In this document: positions 27,629 to 36,065 of the stretch, one piece after another
Numbering within the stretch: position 1 is the stretch's first letter
Layout of the letters: each line of letters starts with the position of its first letter
DNA from: an uncultured Sphingomonas sp.
Lineage (GTDB): Bacteria > Pseudomonadota > Alphaproteobacteria > Sphingomonadales > Sphingomonadaceae
Assembly: GCA_902806295.1 (NCBI GenBank)
Contig: CADCWB010000145.1
Coordinates: forward strand, 1 to 53,077
Length of the DNA: 53,077 nt
Reading direction: 5' to 3'
Translations under genes and position numbers: made by a program
The notes under the pieces: model-generated
The model's input: only the letters and a program-made list of their open reading frames with translations
Databases searched by the model: none
What the model was told of the DNA's origin: nothing

Positions 27629-28072
27629 ATGAGATATCGATTCACGATCATATTAGCTGCGGTCACCGTTGGTTGCGGCGCTTCGGACAAGATCGCCACC
27701 AACGCGGTCGCGCCTGATCTCAACACCATGGCCGAGGCTCCCGGCGATTGGTCGGGACTGACGCAAGCGGTAGGCCGAACGCCCGCCGAGAGCGGGCTGC
27801 TGCAGCGCAGCGACATCAGCGTCGATCTGAACTCGCTGTTGGGGCGGGAGGTCGAAGCCTTTCGGCTGGCGCTTGGAGACGCCACCCCGCTGACCCGCGA
27901 AGGGAGCCTGCTGGTCACGCTTGGACGCAGCGGCGATGCCTATCTGGTGATCGAGCCCGCGGACCATGCGCTGGTCGCAGGCTTGAAGCGGGACGGACGG
28001 TGGCAGCGCTTCGCGACGCCTGGCGCGAACGTGCCGGTGCCGCCCACGGTGCAGCGGCTGCTCGCCAGCTAG
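27629..28072 (+). CDS. Putative lipoprotein of unknown function
   Basis: A 147-residue predicted lipoprotein: the N-terminus MRYRFTIILAAVTVGC ends in a lipobox-like TVGC, so signal peptidase II processing at Cys 16 is expected. The mature part is mixed and contains a possible small alpha/beta domain (DLNSLLGREVEAFRLALGDA, LLVTLGRSGDAYLVIEP). I recognise no family. The frame extends upstream, but this ATG gives the signal sequence. Its TAG stop shares CTAG (28069-28072) with the convergent DUF2721 gene. Confidence 0.72.
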   Translation: MRYRFTIILAAVTVGCGASDKIATNAVAPDLNTMAEAPGDWSGLTQAVGRTPAESGLLQRSDISVDLNSLLGREVEAFRLALGDATPLTREGSLLVTLGRSGDAYLVIEPADHALVAGLKRDGRWQRFATPGANVPVPPTVQRLLAS

Positions 28073-28548
28073 TCGCCGGTCGGCTCGTCTACTTCATGCT
28101 GCAGGATGGCCGGACGGATGCGAACGGAGCGGGCGCCCATCCGCGTCTCGATCAGGAAGATGGCGAAGCCGACCGCCAGGCTGACCATCGAGCCGATGAA
28201 CAGGAGGGCGATGGCCGTGCCGACATGCGCCCCCGTAAGTCCGGCGCCGAACAGGAGTACCACGACGAGGCAGGTCAGCACCGCCGACAGCACCGACAGG
28301 AAGATGGCACGGCTGACCAGGGCCATGCGGCGGTCCAGGATGCGGATCTCCGCGATCAGCATATCATGCTCGTCGCCCCGACTGGCGAGCACTCGCGGCT
28401 CCAGCCCCCGCGCCCGGTCGACGATCCGGGCGAGCCGCGCGGCGCAGACGTTGAGAAACGCGCCGACCCCCGCCAGCAGGAACACCGGCGCGACCGCCAG
28501 CTGGATCGTCTGCGCGACCTGGAGCGGGGAATCAGTGGCCGGAAGCAT
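28069..28548 (-). CDS. DUF2721 domain membrane protein
   Basis: A 159-residue integral membrane protein of the DUF2721 family. Three helices are visible: QLAVAPVFLLAGVGAFLNV near the N-terminus, VSRAIFLSVLSAVLTCLVVVLL in the middle, and GTAIALLFIGSMVSLAVGFAIFL towards the C-terminus, with a conserved RLARIVDRARGLE cytosolic loop and the EIRILDRRM helix between the first and second. ATG 28548 gives the family N-terminus. The function is unknown. It is divergent from the PilZ gene. Confidence 0.87.
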   Translation of the reverse strand: MLPATDSPLQVAQTIQLAVAPVFLLAGVGAFLNVCAARLARIVDRARGLEPRVLASRGDEHDMLIAEIRILDRRMALVSRAIFLSVLSAVLTCLVVVLLFGAGLTGAHVGTAIALLFIGSMVSLAVGFAIFLIETRMGARSVRIRPAILQHEVDEPTGD

Positions 28549-28658
28549 GGCCGCCGTCCTTGCCCAGCAAGCCCGCGGGCGCAAGCTGGCGGCCCCCGCG
28601 TTATCCTTTTCTTAGGAGCTTGGCCGCAGGCTGCGCGGAGCTAGCTTGAAGGTGCCAA

Positions 28659-29303
28659 TTGCAGGTGACCGACGCCGCCACTGCCACGACCTTTGTCCTG
28701 TCGGCCAAGCTGCCGTGGCTGGACGAAAGCGTCTCGCTGCCCAGCCGCGACGATCAGTTCGATCCCGCGCAACTGCGGGTCGGAAGCGCGGCTGTCGATA
28801 CGGAAATCCGCGAGATCTCGCCACTGGGCGCCACCTTGCGCGGGGCCGTCGACGTCTGCCTCGGCGCGGGGCTGGCGATGGAACTCGGCAATGGCCAGCG
28901 GGTGGACGGAGTCGTCGCCTGGCGCGGCGAGCAGGACGTTGGGGTGCGCTTTACCCGGCCGATCGACGTAATGGCGCTGATCACCCGCCAGCTGGTCAGC
29001 CAACCGGTTGAGCGCCGGACCATGCCGCGGGTCGAGGTCCGCGCCAGTGCCTGGCTGCGCGACCGAGAGCGGTTCGTGCCTGTGGTCATTCGCAACATCT
29101 CGGCCGGCGGACTGCAGGCGGAAGGCGCCGAACTGCCGGGGGTCGGCGAGACGATCAACGTGTTCGCCGAGGGTCTCGGCATCCCGCCCGGCGAAGTGAT
29201 CTGGAAACGCGGCCAGCTCGCGGGAGTCCGCTTCGCCCGCGAGCTCAGCTGGCAAGTGCTGCTACCGTGGATCAAGGAATTGCACCGGCCCAAACGGGGC
29301 TGA
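28659..29303 (+). CDS. Tandem PilZ-domain protein
   Basis: A 214-residue protein with two PilZ-like halves. The second is canonical: ERRTMPR supplies the RxxxR motif at about residues 117-124 and IRNISAGGLQ supplies the (D/N)xSxxG motif at about 140-150, so cyclic-di-GMP binding is likely. The first half keeps REISPLGATL but lacks an obvious RxxxR and may be degenerate. The start is TTG 28659, 6 nt after AAGG; GTG 28665 is an alternative. With the EAL protein at 21.8 kb it is a second cyclic-di-GMP-related gene here. Confidence 0.85.
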   Translation: MQVTDAATATTFVLSAKLPWLDESVSLPSRDDQFDPAQLRVGSAAVDTEIREISPLGATLRGAVDVCLGAGLAMELGNGQRVDGVVAWRGEQDVGVRFTRPIDVMALITRQLVSQPVERRTMPRVEVRASAWLRDRERFVPVVIRNISAGGLQAEGAELPGVGETINVFAEGLGIPPGEVIWKRGQLAGVRFARELSWQVLLPWIKELHRPKRG

Positions 29304-29326
29304 TCAACCGGGAGCGATGTCGCGCG

Positions 29327-29953
29327 CTAGTCGGTATAGGCCGGCAGCGACCAACCGCGGCTGATCGCCAGCCCCCGCAAGCCGAATCCCGCAAGCGCGC
29401 CGATCAGCGCGGCGAGCGGGACTGCCACTCCGAGCAGGGCCAGGCCGACGAACAGCCCGGCGGCGAGGGCCGCGGCGGTGACGTAAAGCTCGGGGCGCAT
29501 CAGGATCGACGGCTCGCCCGCCAGCACGTCGCGGATGATGCCGCCGGCGCAGGCGGTGAGCACGCCCATGGCGAAGGTCGGCACCGGCGCCACCCCGAAT
29601 GCGGCAGCCTTCGCCGCGCCATAGGTGGAGTAGGCGCCAAGGCCCAGTGCATCGAACCACAGCAGGGCCTGCCCCGCGACATGACGGTTGGCCGCCCATA
29701 CCAGCAGTGCGGCGCCGATACAGATCAGCAGCACCATGTTGCTATGTACCCAGAACACCGGCGCGCCGATCAGCAGGTCGCGGATGGTGCCGCCGCCGAC
29801 GCCGGTGATCACCGCGAAGAAGATGAAAGTGACCAGCGTCTGCCGCTTCTCGGCCGCCAGCAGGGCACCCGAAATGGCAAACACGGCGATGCCGAACAGG
29901 TCGAGCAAGACCAACGTTTGCGGGATGCTGGGAGTAGGAAGGTCGGGGGTCAC
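29327..29953 (-). CDS. TRIC/UPF0126 (YadS-like) trimeric cation channel family protein
   Basis: A 208-residue, seven-helix membrane protein of the TRIC/UPF0126 family, whose bacterial members form trimeric potassium-permeable channels in structural work. The two internal repeats each carry the glycine-rich signature GGGTIRDLLIGAP (about 52-64) and GGIIRDVLAGEPS (about 138-150). The start is GTG 29953. A palindromic repeat lies immediately upstream, between this gene and the divergent phaC. Confidence 0.9.
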   Translation of the reverse strand: MTPDLPTPSIPQTLVLLDLFGIAVFAISGALLAAEKRQTLVTFIFFAVITGVGGGTIRDLLIGAPVFWVHSNMVLLICIGAALLVWAANRHVAGQALLWFDALGLGAYSTYGAAKAAAFGVAPVPTFAMGVLTACAGGIIRDVLAGEPSILMRPELYVTAAALAAGLFVGLALLGVAVPLAALIGALAGFGLRGLAISRGWSLPAYTD

Positions 29954-29955
29954 CG

Positions 29956-30053
29956 GCCGTCATTGCGAGGAGCGAAGCGACGAAGCAATCCAGTTCTCTG
30001 GCAGGATGCAGTAAGCAGGCACTGGACCGCTTCGCTCCGCTCCCAATGACGGC
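29956..30053. repeat. Dispersed palindromic repeat between TRIC gene and phaC
   Basis: GCCGTCATTGCGAGGAGCGA (from 29956) pairs with a right half ending CAATGACGGC (30053), with GCTTCGCTCCGCTCC and TCCAGT/ACTGGA as further arms. The CGTCATTGCGAG...GAAGCAATCCAG type is common between genes in many proteobacteria. It fills most of the divergent space, so it must lie near or within the phaC leader. Confidence 0.75.
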
Positions 30054-30065
30054 TATGGTGCTGTC

Positions 30066-31784
30066 ATGACCCACACCACTGCCACTCCGCCCATTCCGAC
30101 GCTTGAAGACTGGCAGCACTGGACGCTGGTGATGGGCCGCGCGCAGCAGATGCTGATGGAAACCTGGGCGGAGGGGCTGAAGTCGGGTGCCGCCGCCCCA
30201 AAGACCACGGCCGATCCGATGGGCTGGCTGACGGCTGGTGCGGCGGCATGGAGCAAGGGACTGGAGGCCTGGGGCCAGGCGCTGGCCGAGACGCAGCGCG
30301 CGACCGAGGTGAAGGACCGGCGCTTCGCTGCGCCCGAGTGGCGCGAGAACCCGGTGTTCGACACCATCCGGCAAAGCTACCTCGCCATATCCGACCAGCT
30401 GCTCAAGGGCGTGGACACCGTCGAGGGGCTCGACGAGCAGGCACGCCACCGCCTGCGCTTCGCGACCAAGGCGTTCGTGGATGCGATGAGCCCTTCCAAC
30501 TTCGCGCTGACCAATCCGCAAGTGCTCAAGAAGACAGTCGAGACCCGAGGCGAGAACCTGCTGCAGGGCCTCAGGCATATGCTGGACGACATCAAGGCCG
30601 GGCAGATGACCCAGACGGCCAAGGGTGCGTTCGAGGTCGGGCGCAACCTTGCGACCACGCCCGGCAAGGTCGTTAAGCAGACGCCGCTTTACGAGCTGAT
30701 CCAGTACACTCCGGTGACCGGCACGGTGCTGCAGACGCCGCTGATCATCTTCCCGCCGTGGATCAACCGCTTCTACATCCTCGACCTGACTCCGGAGAAG
30801 AGCTTTGTCCGCTGGTGCGTCGAGAACGGCATCAGCCTGTTCATGGTTAGCTGGAAGTCGGCGGACGACAGCTGCAAGGACGTCGGGCTCGACGATTATG
30901 TGGTGCGCGGGCAGATCGATGCGATCGATACCGTGCGCGAGCTCTTGGAGGTCGAGAGTGCGCATGTAATCGGCTACTGCGTCGCAGGAACCACGCTGGC
31001 GGCAACGCTGGCGTACCTGCAGGCCAAGGAGCAGGCGGAGAAGGTCAAGTCGGCCACCTTCTTCACCGCGCAGGTCGATTTCGAACATGCCGGCGACCTG
31101 AAGCTGTTCCTGGGTGACGACACCATGGGGCTGCTGGAGCAGCTGACGGCCGAGAGCGGTTATCTCGACGGGCGCTACATGGCCGCGACGTTCAACCTGC
31201 TGCGCGGCCGCGACCTGATCTGGAACTATGTCACCAACAATTATCTGTTGGGAGAGCAGCCCGCGCCGTTCGACCTGCTGCACTGGAATAGCGACGTCAC
31301 CAACCTGCCATCAGCCTGGCACCGCAACTATCTGGAGACGCTCTACAAGGGCAACAAGCTGGCGCAGTGCGGTGGGATCAGCGTCGACGGAGTGCCGATC
31401 GATCTCAAGGCGGTGGGAACGCCTTGCTACGTCCAGGCCGGGCGGGAGGATCATATCGCGCCGCCCGAAAGCGTGTGGAAGATCATGGACCATTTCGCCG
31501 GGCCGAAGCGGTTCGTGCTGGCCGGCTCCGGCCATATCGCCGGGGTGGTGAACCCGCCGAGCGCGGGCAAGTACCAACATTGGGTCAACGACAGTGACGC
31601 CGGAACGCTGGAAGAGTTCGTCGCGGGTGCGACCGAGCACAAGGGCAGCTGGTGGCCCGATTGGCTCGGGTGGCTGAAGGCGCAAGACCCGGTTGAGGTG
31701 CCGGCCAAGGGAGCCCGAGTCCCTGGCGGGGGCAAGCTCAAGGCACTGGAAGATGCGCCCGGAAGTTATGTGAAGGCCAGATAG
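30066..31784 (+). CDS. phaC: Class I polyhydroxyalkanoate synthase
   Basis: PhaC polymerises 3-hydroxyacyl-CoA into storage polyester. The 572-residue protein has the lipase-like box GYCVAG with the catalytic Cys at about residue 305, the Asp in QAGREDHIAP and the His in GSGHIAGVVNPP. The N-terminal region with DPMGWLTAGAAAW and NPVFDTIRQSYL is typical of class I. The phasin gene is 6 kb away. The start ATG 30066 follows a dispersed palindrome and has no strong ribosome site. Confidence 0.96.
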   Translation: MTHTTATPPIPTLEDWQHWTLVMGRAQQMLMETWAEGLKSGAAAPKTTADPMGWLTAGAAAWSKGLEAWGQALAETQRATEVKDRRFAAPEWRENPVFDTIRQSYLAISDQLLKGVDTVEGLDEQARHRLRFATKAFVDAMSPSNFALTNPQVLKKTVETRGENLLQGLRHMLDDIKAGQMTQTAKGAFEVGRNLATTPGKVVKQTPLYELIQYTPVTGTVLQTPLIIFPPWINRFYILDLTPEKSFVRWCVENGISLFMVSWKSADDSCKDVGLDDYVVRGQIDAIDTVRELLEVESAHVIGYCVAGTTLAATLAYLQAKEQAEKVKSATFFTAQVDFEHAGDLKLFLGDDTMGLLEQLTAESGYLDGRYMAATFNLLRGRDLIWNYVTNNYLLGEQPAPFDLLHWNSDVTNLPSAWHRNYLETLYKGNKLAQCGGISVDGVPIDLKAVGTPCYVQAGREDHIAPPESVWKIMDHFAGPKRFVLAGSGHIAGVVNPPSAGKYQHWVNDSDAGTLEEFVAGATEHKGSWWPDWLGWLKAQDPVEVPAKGARVPGGGKLKALEDAPGSYVKAR

Positions 31785-31788
31785 GTCT

Positions 31789-32385
31789 TCAGCTGCGCTG
31801 GTATTTCCAGTTGAGTGCCTTGCCGTCGCAAAGCTGGACGATTGCAGTGGCGATCCGCTTGGCACGGGTTTCATCGCGCTTGGCCGAATATATCCACTCA
31901 AGATACTCGCGCCGGCAGCTTGGGCTCGCGCTGTCGAGGTAGGTCGCGGCAGCCGGAGCGAGGGCGAGCGCTGCCGCGAAATCGGGAGGCATGACCGGTT
32001 CGGCTTTCGGCACCTGCTTGAGCTTGCGCGGTGCCGACGCGGAGCGCGCCAGCTCCGCGGCTTCGCGGATCAGGCGATCGAGTTCCTCGGCCGGCGGCAG
32101 GTCATTGAGCGAGCGGAGCTTGCCGAACTGACCCATACCGTCGACGCTTGCCTCGTCGGCCCGGAGCTCCTGTCCTCGCCAGAAGTTCAGCGCCGCGTGC
32201 GCCTTGAACGCGGCCATGATCAGCAGGATCTTGCCATCCAGCGTGAACGCCGGCGCTCCCCATTTCAATGTTTCCTCGACGCCGGGAACCACCGCATGAA
32301 CTCGCTCTCGCACATGGGCAAGGATCGGCCGCGCGAACTCCGCCTTGCGGTTCAGGTAAGCGTCGATGCGCGGATCGCTGGCCAC
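31789..32385 (-). CDS. YdeI-type protein (DUF1801 + OmdA domains)
   Basis: A 198-residue protein with an N-terminal DUF1801 domain (VRERVHAVVPGVEETLKWGAPAF) and a C-terminal OmdA/YdeI-like domain (DFAAALALAPAAATYLDS, SCRREYLEWIYSAKRDETRA). Members are linked to bacteriocin resistance or stress, but the molecular role is unclear. GTG 32385 lies 8 nt after AGGAG; the GTG three codons earlier overlaps that ribosome site and is less likely. It converges on phaC with a 4-nt gap. Confidence 0.86.
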   Translation of the reverse strand: MASDPRIDAYLNRKAEFARPILAHVRERVHAVVPGVEETLKWGAPAFTLDGKILLIMAAFKAHAALNFWRGQELRADEASVDGMGQFGKLRSLNDLPPAEELDRLIREAAELARSASAPRKLKQVPKAEPVMPPDFAAALALAPAAATYLDSASPSCRREYLEWIYSAKRDETRAKRIATAIVQLCDGKALNWKYQRS

Positions 32386-32397
32386 GGGTGTCACTCC

Positions 32398-32622
32398 TCA
32401 AAGGATTCCACCGCCGATGCTCAGCCGGAGGATGCCGAGCAGGATTACGAACAGGTTCAGGTTGCGGCCGGCGTGGCTGCCGCCGCCCATCTGACCGACG
32501 CCCGCCCCGATCACGGCGAGTGGGATGATCAGCCAGTTGGCCCAGCCGAGCAGCGGCAGGAACGCAACGGCGGCGAGCACCAGCGAAATCGCGCCGATCA
32601 CCAGGGAAACGAGGTTCAGCAT
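32398..32622 (-). CDS. Small hydrophobic membrane protein
   Basis: A 74-residue protein that is almost wholly membrane helix: LVIGAISLVLAAVAFLPLL, WANWLIIPLAVIGAGVGQM and FVILLGILRLSIGGGI. GGAGAG lies 7 nt upstream of the ATG and overlaps the end of rarD. I recognise no family. It is 9 nt after rarD and 12 nt before the ydeI-like gene, which suggests one transcript. Confidence 0.72.
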   Translation of the reverse strand: MLNLVSLVIGAISLVLAAVAFLPLLGWANWLIIPLAVIGAGVGQMGGGSHAGRNLNLFVILLGILRLSIGGGIL

Positions 32623-32631
32623 GGAACTCTC

Positions 32632-33543
32632 CTATTCGGGCAGCGGGGCCGAGATGCGGGCGCTGCGCCAGGCTGAGATGAGGTAGAGCGCAGCCGCTGT
32701 CCAGATGGCGCCGAACGCGATCGCGTGCGCGCCGGTGAAGGGCTCTCCGTACAGAAAGACCGCACAAAGGAATTGCAGGGTCGGGGCGACGAACTGCAGG
32801 ATGCCCAAGGTCGAGTAGCGCAAGCGGCGGGCGGCGGCGGTGAAGAACAGCAGCGGGATGGTCGACGCGACCCCCGTGCCCACCAGCAATGCCGTCACCG
32901 CCGGGCTGCTTCCCATCGTCGCAGCCTTGTCACCGCCCGCGAAGAGCAGCCATAGCACCGCCACGGGAAACAGCAGCGCGGTCTCGATGGTCAGCCCGGC
33001 GACCGACTCGACCTTGGCCATCTTTCGCAGCAAGCCGTACAGCGCGAAGCTGACGCACAGTGTTAGGCTGATCCACAGGTGCGACAGGGCACCGACGGCG
33101 AGCACGGATACGCCAACGCCCGCGATGGCGACCGCCAACCACTGCAGCCGCGAGAGCGCTTCCTTCAAGACGAAGCGGCCGAGCAGGATGTTCGCCAGCG
33201 GATTGAGATAATAGCCAAGGCTACCGGCAAGGATATGGCCGCTGTTCACGGCGTAAACATAGATGATCCAGTTGGTGGCGATCAGCAGTGAGGTGAGCAG
33301 GAGCAGGCGCACGGTGCCCGGGTGGCGCATCGCTTCCCGCGCTTGGCCAGCGGCGCGGGTGAGCACGATCAAGAGACCGAGAAACAGCAGCGACCATAGG
33401 ACCCGATGGGCGACGATGTTGGGGGAGGGCACGTCCGCCAGCAGCTTGAAGTAGATCGGCAGCAAGCCCCATAGGCCATACGCGCCGATGCCGAACGCCA
33501 GCCCGGCGCGGGTCCGCGCGCTACTTTCATCCCTGTCCACCAT
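32632..33543 (-). CDS. rarD: EamA-family transporter RarD
   Basis: A 303-residue DMT-superfamily (EamA) exporter of the RarD type. Signature stretches are GIGAYGLWGLLPIYFK at the first helix, ANWIIYVYAVNSGHILAGSLGYYLNPL in the middle and LGILQFVAPTLQFL, with ten hydrophobic segments overall. Rare members have been tied to chloramphenicol sensitivity or amino acid export, but the substrate here is unknown. It is divergent from the DUF4893 gene across a 110-nt region holding two palindromes. Confidence 0.92.
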   Translation of the reverse strand: MVDRDESSARTRAGLAFGIGAYGLWGLLPIYFKLLADVPSPNIVAHRVLWSLLFLGLLIVLTRAAGQAREAMRHPGTVRLLLLTSLLIATNWIIYVYAVNSGHILAGSLGYYLNPLANILLGRFVLKEALSRLQWLAVAIAGVGVSVLAVGALSHLWISLTLCVSFALYGLLRKMAKVESVAGLTIETALLFPVAVLWLLFAGGDKAATMGSSPAVTALLVGTGVASTIPLLFFTAAARRLRYSTLGILQFVAPTLQFLCAVFLYGEPFTGAHAIAFGAIWTAAALYLISAWRSARISAPLPE

Positions 33544-33563
33544 TCGCCGCCGCTTAGAGCGCG

Positions 33564-33604
33564 TCCAGCGCGCTGGAAAGGAGTTGTTAACCTTTATGAA
33601 GGTT
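33564..33604. promoter_or_regulatory. Two palindromes in the rarD / DUF4893 divergent promoter region
   Basis: TCCAGCGCGCTGGA (33564-33577) is a perfect 14-bp palindrome, and AACCTT-TATG-AAGGTT (33589-33604) is a second, extendable outwards as TGTT/AACA with one bulge. They lie between two divergent starts and are candidate operators. No matching regulator gene is nearby. Confidence 0.4.
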
Positions 33605-33653
33605 CAACAGGGTGTGCGGCGCTGCTAGCGTGAACGCGAACGAGAGGCTGATC

Positions 33654-34331
33654 GTGAGAAACTTCCGTGCTCTGCTACCAATGGCGGCGCTGCCGGCGCT
33701 GGTCGGCGCTTGTGCCGTCACACCCGCGGCTGTGCCGGTGCGGTCAGTGGTCGTGCAGCAGGAGCCGAAGAGTCCAGCCGACGCATGGCAGGGGATTGCC
33801 AATACGGAGGACGTCACGCGCATCAAAGGCCTGCGCGGCGCGTGGGAGGCTGCCCTGGCCGAAGCGCGGGCCTCGAACCGGCGCGAGGTGGCAGCCGAGG
33901 GCGACCTGCTGAAGGGCAATGCGGCGCTGGCACGGCCGGCGCCAACCCCCGGCAGCTATCAGTGCCGCATGGTCCGATTGGGTAGGGCCGAGGCCAAGGC
34001 GCGCGCGTTCGAGCGTTTCCAGCCGTTCTTCTGCTATGTCGAGGTCGAGGGCGAGCTGCTGACCATCGTCAAGCAGACCGGCAGCCAACGACCCGCCGGC
34101 CGGTTGTGGGAGGACGACGATCCGCAGCGGCTGATCTTTCTCGGCAGCCTGGCACTAGGCGCTGAGGACCAGCCCAAGGCTTATGGCGAGGACCCGCAGC
34201 GGGATATGGCCGGCGTGGTGGAGCGGATCGGACCGTTCCGCTGGCGGCTGGTGATCCCCTGGCCGCGCGGCACTGCCAAGCTGGACGTGTTCGAACTGAC
34301 ACCGGTGGCGGAGCAGCCCGAGGCCTCGTGA
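33654..34331 (+). CDS. DUF4893 lipoprotein
   Basis: A 225-residue predicted lipoprotein; the N-terminus ends in LVGAC, a good lipobox. The rest, with ADAWQGIANTEDVTRIKGLRGAWE, PGSYQCRMVRLG and GRLWEDDDPQRLIFLGS, fits the DUF4893 family of unknown function found in sphingomonads. GTG 33654 lies 6 nt after GAGAGG; the frame is open upstream to 33612. Its stop overlaps the next gene (GTGA). Confidence 0.85.
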   Translation: MRNFRALLPMAALPALVGACAVTPAAVPVRSVVVQQEPKSPADAWQGIANTEDVTRIKGLRGAWEAALAEARASNRREVAAEGDLLKGNAALARPAPTPGSYQCRMVRLGRAEAKARAFERFQPFFCYVEVEGELLTIVKQTGSQRPAGRLWEDDDPQRLIFLGSLALGAEDQPKAYGEDPQRDMAGVVERIGPFRWRLVIPWPRGTAKLDVFELTPVAEQPEAS

Positions 34332-34687
34332 GCCTCGCCGATCCCGAGGAGGTGCGAGCGCATCTGATCGCCGCTGCCACGGCAGGGCATCCGGTGACCT
34401 ATGCCGAGCTGCTGGAGCGGCTCGGATACAGCTTCTCGCGGCCCAAGATGCGCGCCTTGTGCAAGGTGCTCGCCGCGGTTGACGATGCGGCCGACGCTTC
34501 CGGGGAGCCGGAAGTGGCCGTGCTGGTAGTCCGCCAGTCGGACGGCTTGCCCGGCCAAGGCTGGTGGGTCGGCAGCTGGGAGAAGCATCGGTTCACCGGG
34601 GAATGGACCGGTCCCGCAGCACGTCGGCTGATCGACAAACTGCAAGGTGACGCTTTCCGCTATTGGCAGGGCGGGCAGCCGGAGTAA
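34328..34687 (+). CDS. Small protein, faint similarity to MGMT/ATL winged-helix domain
   Basis: A 119-residue protein starting with GTG in a GTGA overlap with the DUF4893 stop. The segment GHPVTYAELLERLGYSF followed by ALCKVLAAVDDA and LVVRQSDGLPGQGWW resembles the DNA-binding part of O6-alkylguanine transferase and alkyltransferase-like proteins (TYGEIA...CHRVV.SDG), but the Pro-Cys-His-Arg active site is absent. Relatives in sphingomonads are often named ribose-phosphate pyrophosphokinase, for which I see no motif. The true function is unknown. Confidence 0.65.
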   Translation: MSLADPEEVRAHLIAAATAGHPVTYAELLERLGYSFSRPKMRALCKVLAAVDDAADASGEPEVAVLVVRQSDGLPGQGWWVGSWEKHRFTGEWTGPAARRLIDKLQGDAFRYWQGGQPE

Positions 34688-34712
34688 GCTCCCTCCGATA
34701 AAGGGAGATATC

Positions 34713-36065
34713 ATGAAGCCTGTTGCCTTGCTCGCGGCGGTCGCCGCTGCCGCCCTTGCCATGCCTGCCGATGCGCAGATCACCCCCGCGCCCAGCAGGA
34801 CGCAAACCGAGCCGGTCACCGTTATCCATGCCGGAACTTTGATCGCCGTGCCGGGGGAAGCACCGCGCCGCAATGCCAGCGTGGTCGTTCAGGGCCGCCG
34901 GATCCTGGAAGTGCGTGACGGCTTCGTCGACGTGGCGGGGGCACGGGTCGTGGATCTGCGAAGCGGAACGGTGATGCCGGGCTTCATCGACATGCATGTG
35001 CACCTGACCGGCCTCGACGACCGGCTGCAGGCGCGGCTGCTGGAAACCAGCCGCAACACGGAGGACGAGGCCTACACGGCGATGAGCAATGCTCGCAAGA
35101 CGCTGATGGCCGGCTTTACTACTGTCCGCGATCTGGGCGGGGATGCGCCGGCGGTGCGAGCCTTGCGGGACGCCATCAACGCGGGCCAGTTCGGCGGCCC
35201 ATCGGTGGTCATGGCGGCACGGATGGTGTCCGTATCCGGCGGGCACGGCGACGGGCGCAACGGCTCCAATCGAGACATGGCGGAGATCGCTCATCGCGAC
35301 GGCGGCAACCTGTGCAACGGCCCTGAGGATTGCCGGCGGGCGACGCGCGAGCAGATCGGAGCGGGCGCCGAGGTGATCAAATTCGCGGCGACCGGCGGTG
35401 TGCTCAGCAACGTCGCGGGAGGTCTCGCGCAACAGATGATGGAGGACGAGATGCGGTCGGTGGTTACCACCGCGCAAATGTTCGGGCGCAAAGTGGCGGC
35501 CCACGCGCATGGCGTCGACGGCATCAATGCCGCATTGAGAGCCGGGGTGGACTCGATCGAGCACGGGACCTTCACCGACGACCAGACCTTCCGCCTGTAT
35601 CGCCAGACTGGCGCTTATTATGTGCCGACGCTGCTAGCACCGGCGGCGGCCTACCGAGATGGGGAACGGGGAGCGCTGACCGCTGCCCAGTTCGAAAAGG
35701 CGGGCGCGGCGCGCGGGAATGCGGAAAAGACCTTTGCCCGGGCGATACGCGAAGGGGTGAAGATCGCCTTCGGCACGGACTCGGCGGTCAGCCCGCACGG
35801 CCAGAATGCGCAGGAGTTCGCGCTGATGGTCAGGAACGGCATGCAACCGATGGCCGCGATCAAGGCGGCAACGGTGAATGCCGCGGACCTGCTCGGCCGG
35901 TCGGGCCAGGTCGGGACTATCGAGGCTGGCAAGGACGCCGACATCGTCGCGGTCGAGGGCGATCCGCTCGGCAACATCCGCCTGCTGGAGAATGTCGGCT
36001 TCGTGATGAAGTGGGGCCGGGTGTTCAAGCTCGGTGGGCAGCGGCAGGTGACGGACGTCGACTAG
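34713..36065 (+). CDS. Secreted amidohydrolase family protein (imidazolonepropionase/prolidase-like)
   Basis: A 450-residue metal-dependent amidohydrolase with a signal peptide (about residues 1-22, cut near ADAQ). Metal and catalytic residues are present: MPGFIDMHVHLTG (HxH), EVIKFAATGG (carbamylated Lys), KVAAHAHG, SIEHGTF and FGTDSAV (Asp). The C-terminal GTIEAGKDADIVAVEGDPL is typical. Relatives are described as secreted dipeptidases (Xaa-Pro or Xaa-Arg). The ATG has AAGGGAG. It shares a CTAG double stop with murA. Confidence 0.92.
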   Translation: MKPVALLAAVAAAALAMPADAQITPAPSRTQTEPVTVIHAGTLIAVPGEAPRRNASVVVQGRRILEVRDGFVDVAGARVVDLRSGTVMPGFIDMHVHLTGLDDRLQARLLETSRNTEDEAYTAMSNARKTLMAGFTTVRDLGGDAPAVRALRDAINAGQFGGPSVVMAARMVSVSGGHGDGRNGSNRDMAEIAHRDGGNLCNGPEDCRRATREQIGAGAEVIKFAATGGVLSNVAGGLAQQMMEDEMRSVVTTAQMFGRKVAAHAHGVDGINAALRAGVDSIEHGTFTDDQTFRLYRQTGAYYVPTLLAPAAAYRDGERGALTAAQFEKAGAARGNAEKTFARAIREGVKIAFGTDSAVSPHGQNAQEFALMVRNGMQPMAAIKAATVNAADLLGRSGQVGTIEAGKDADIVAVEGDPLGNIRLLENVGFVMKWGRVFKLGGQRQVTDVD

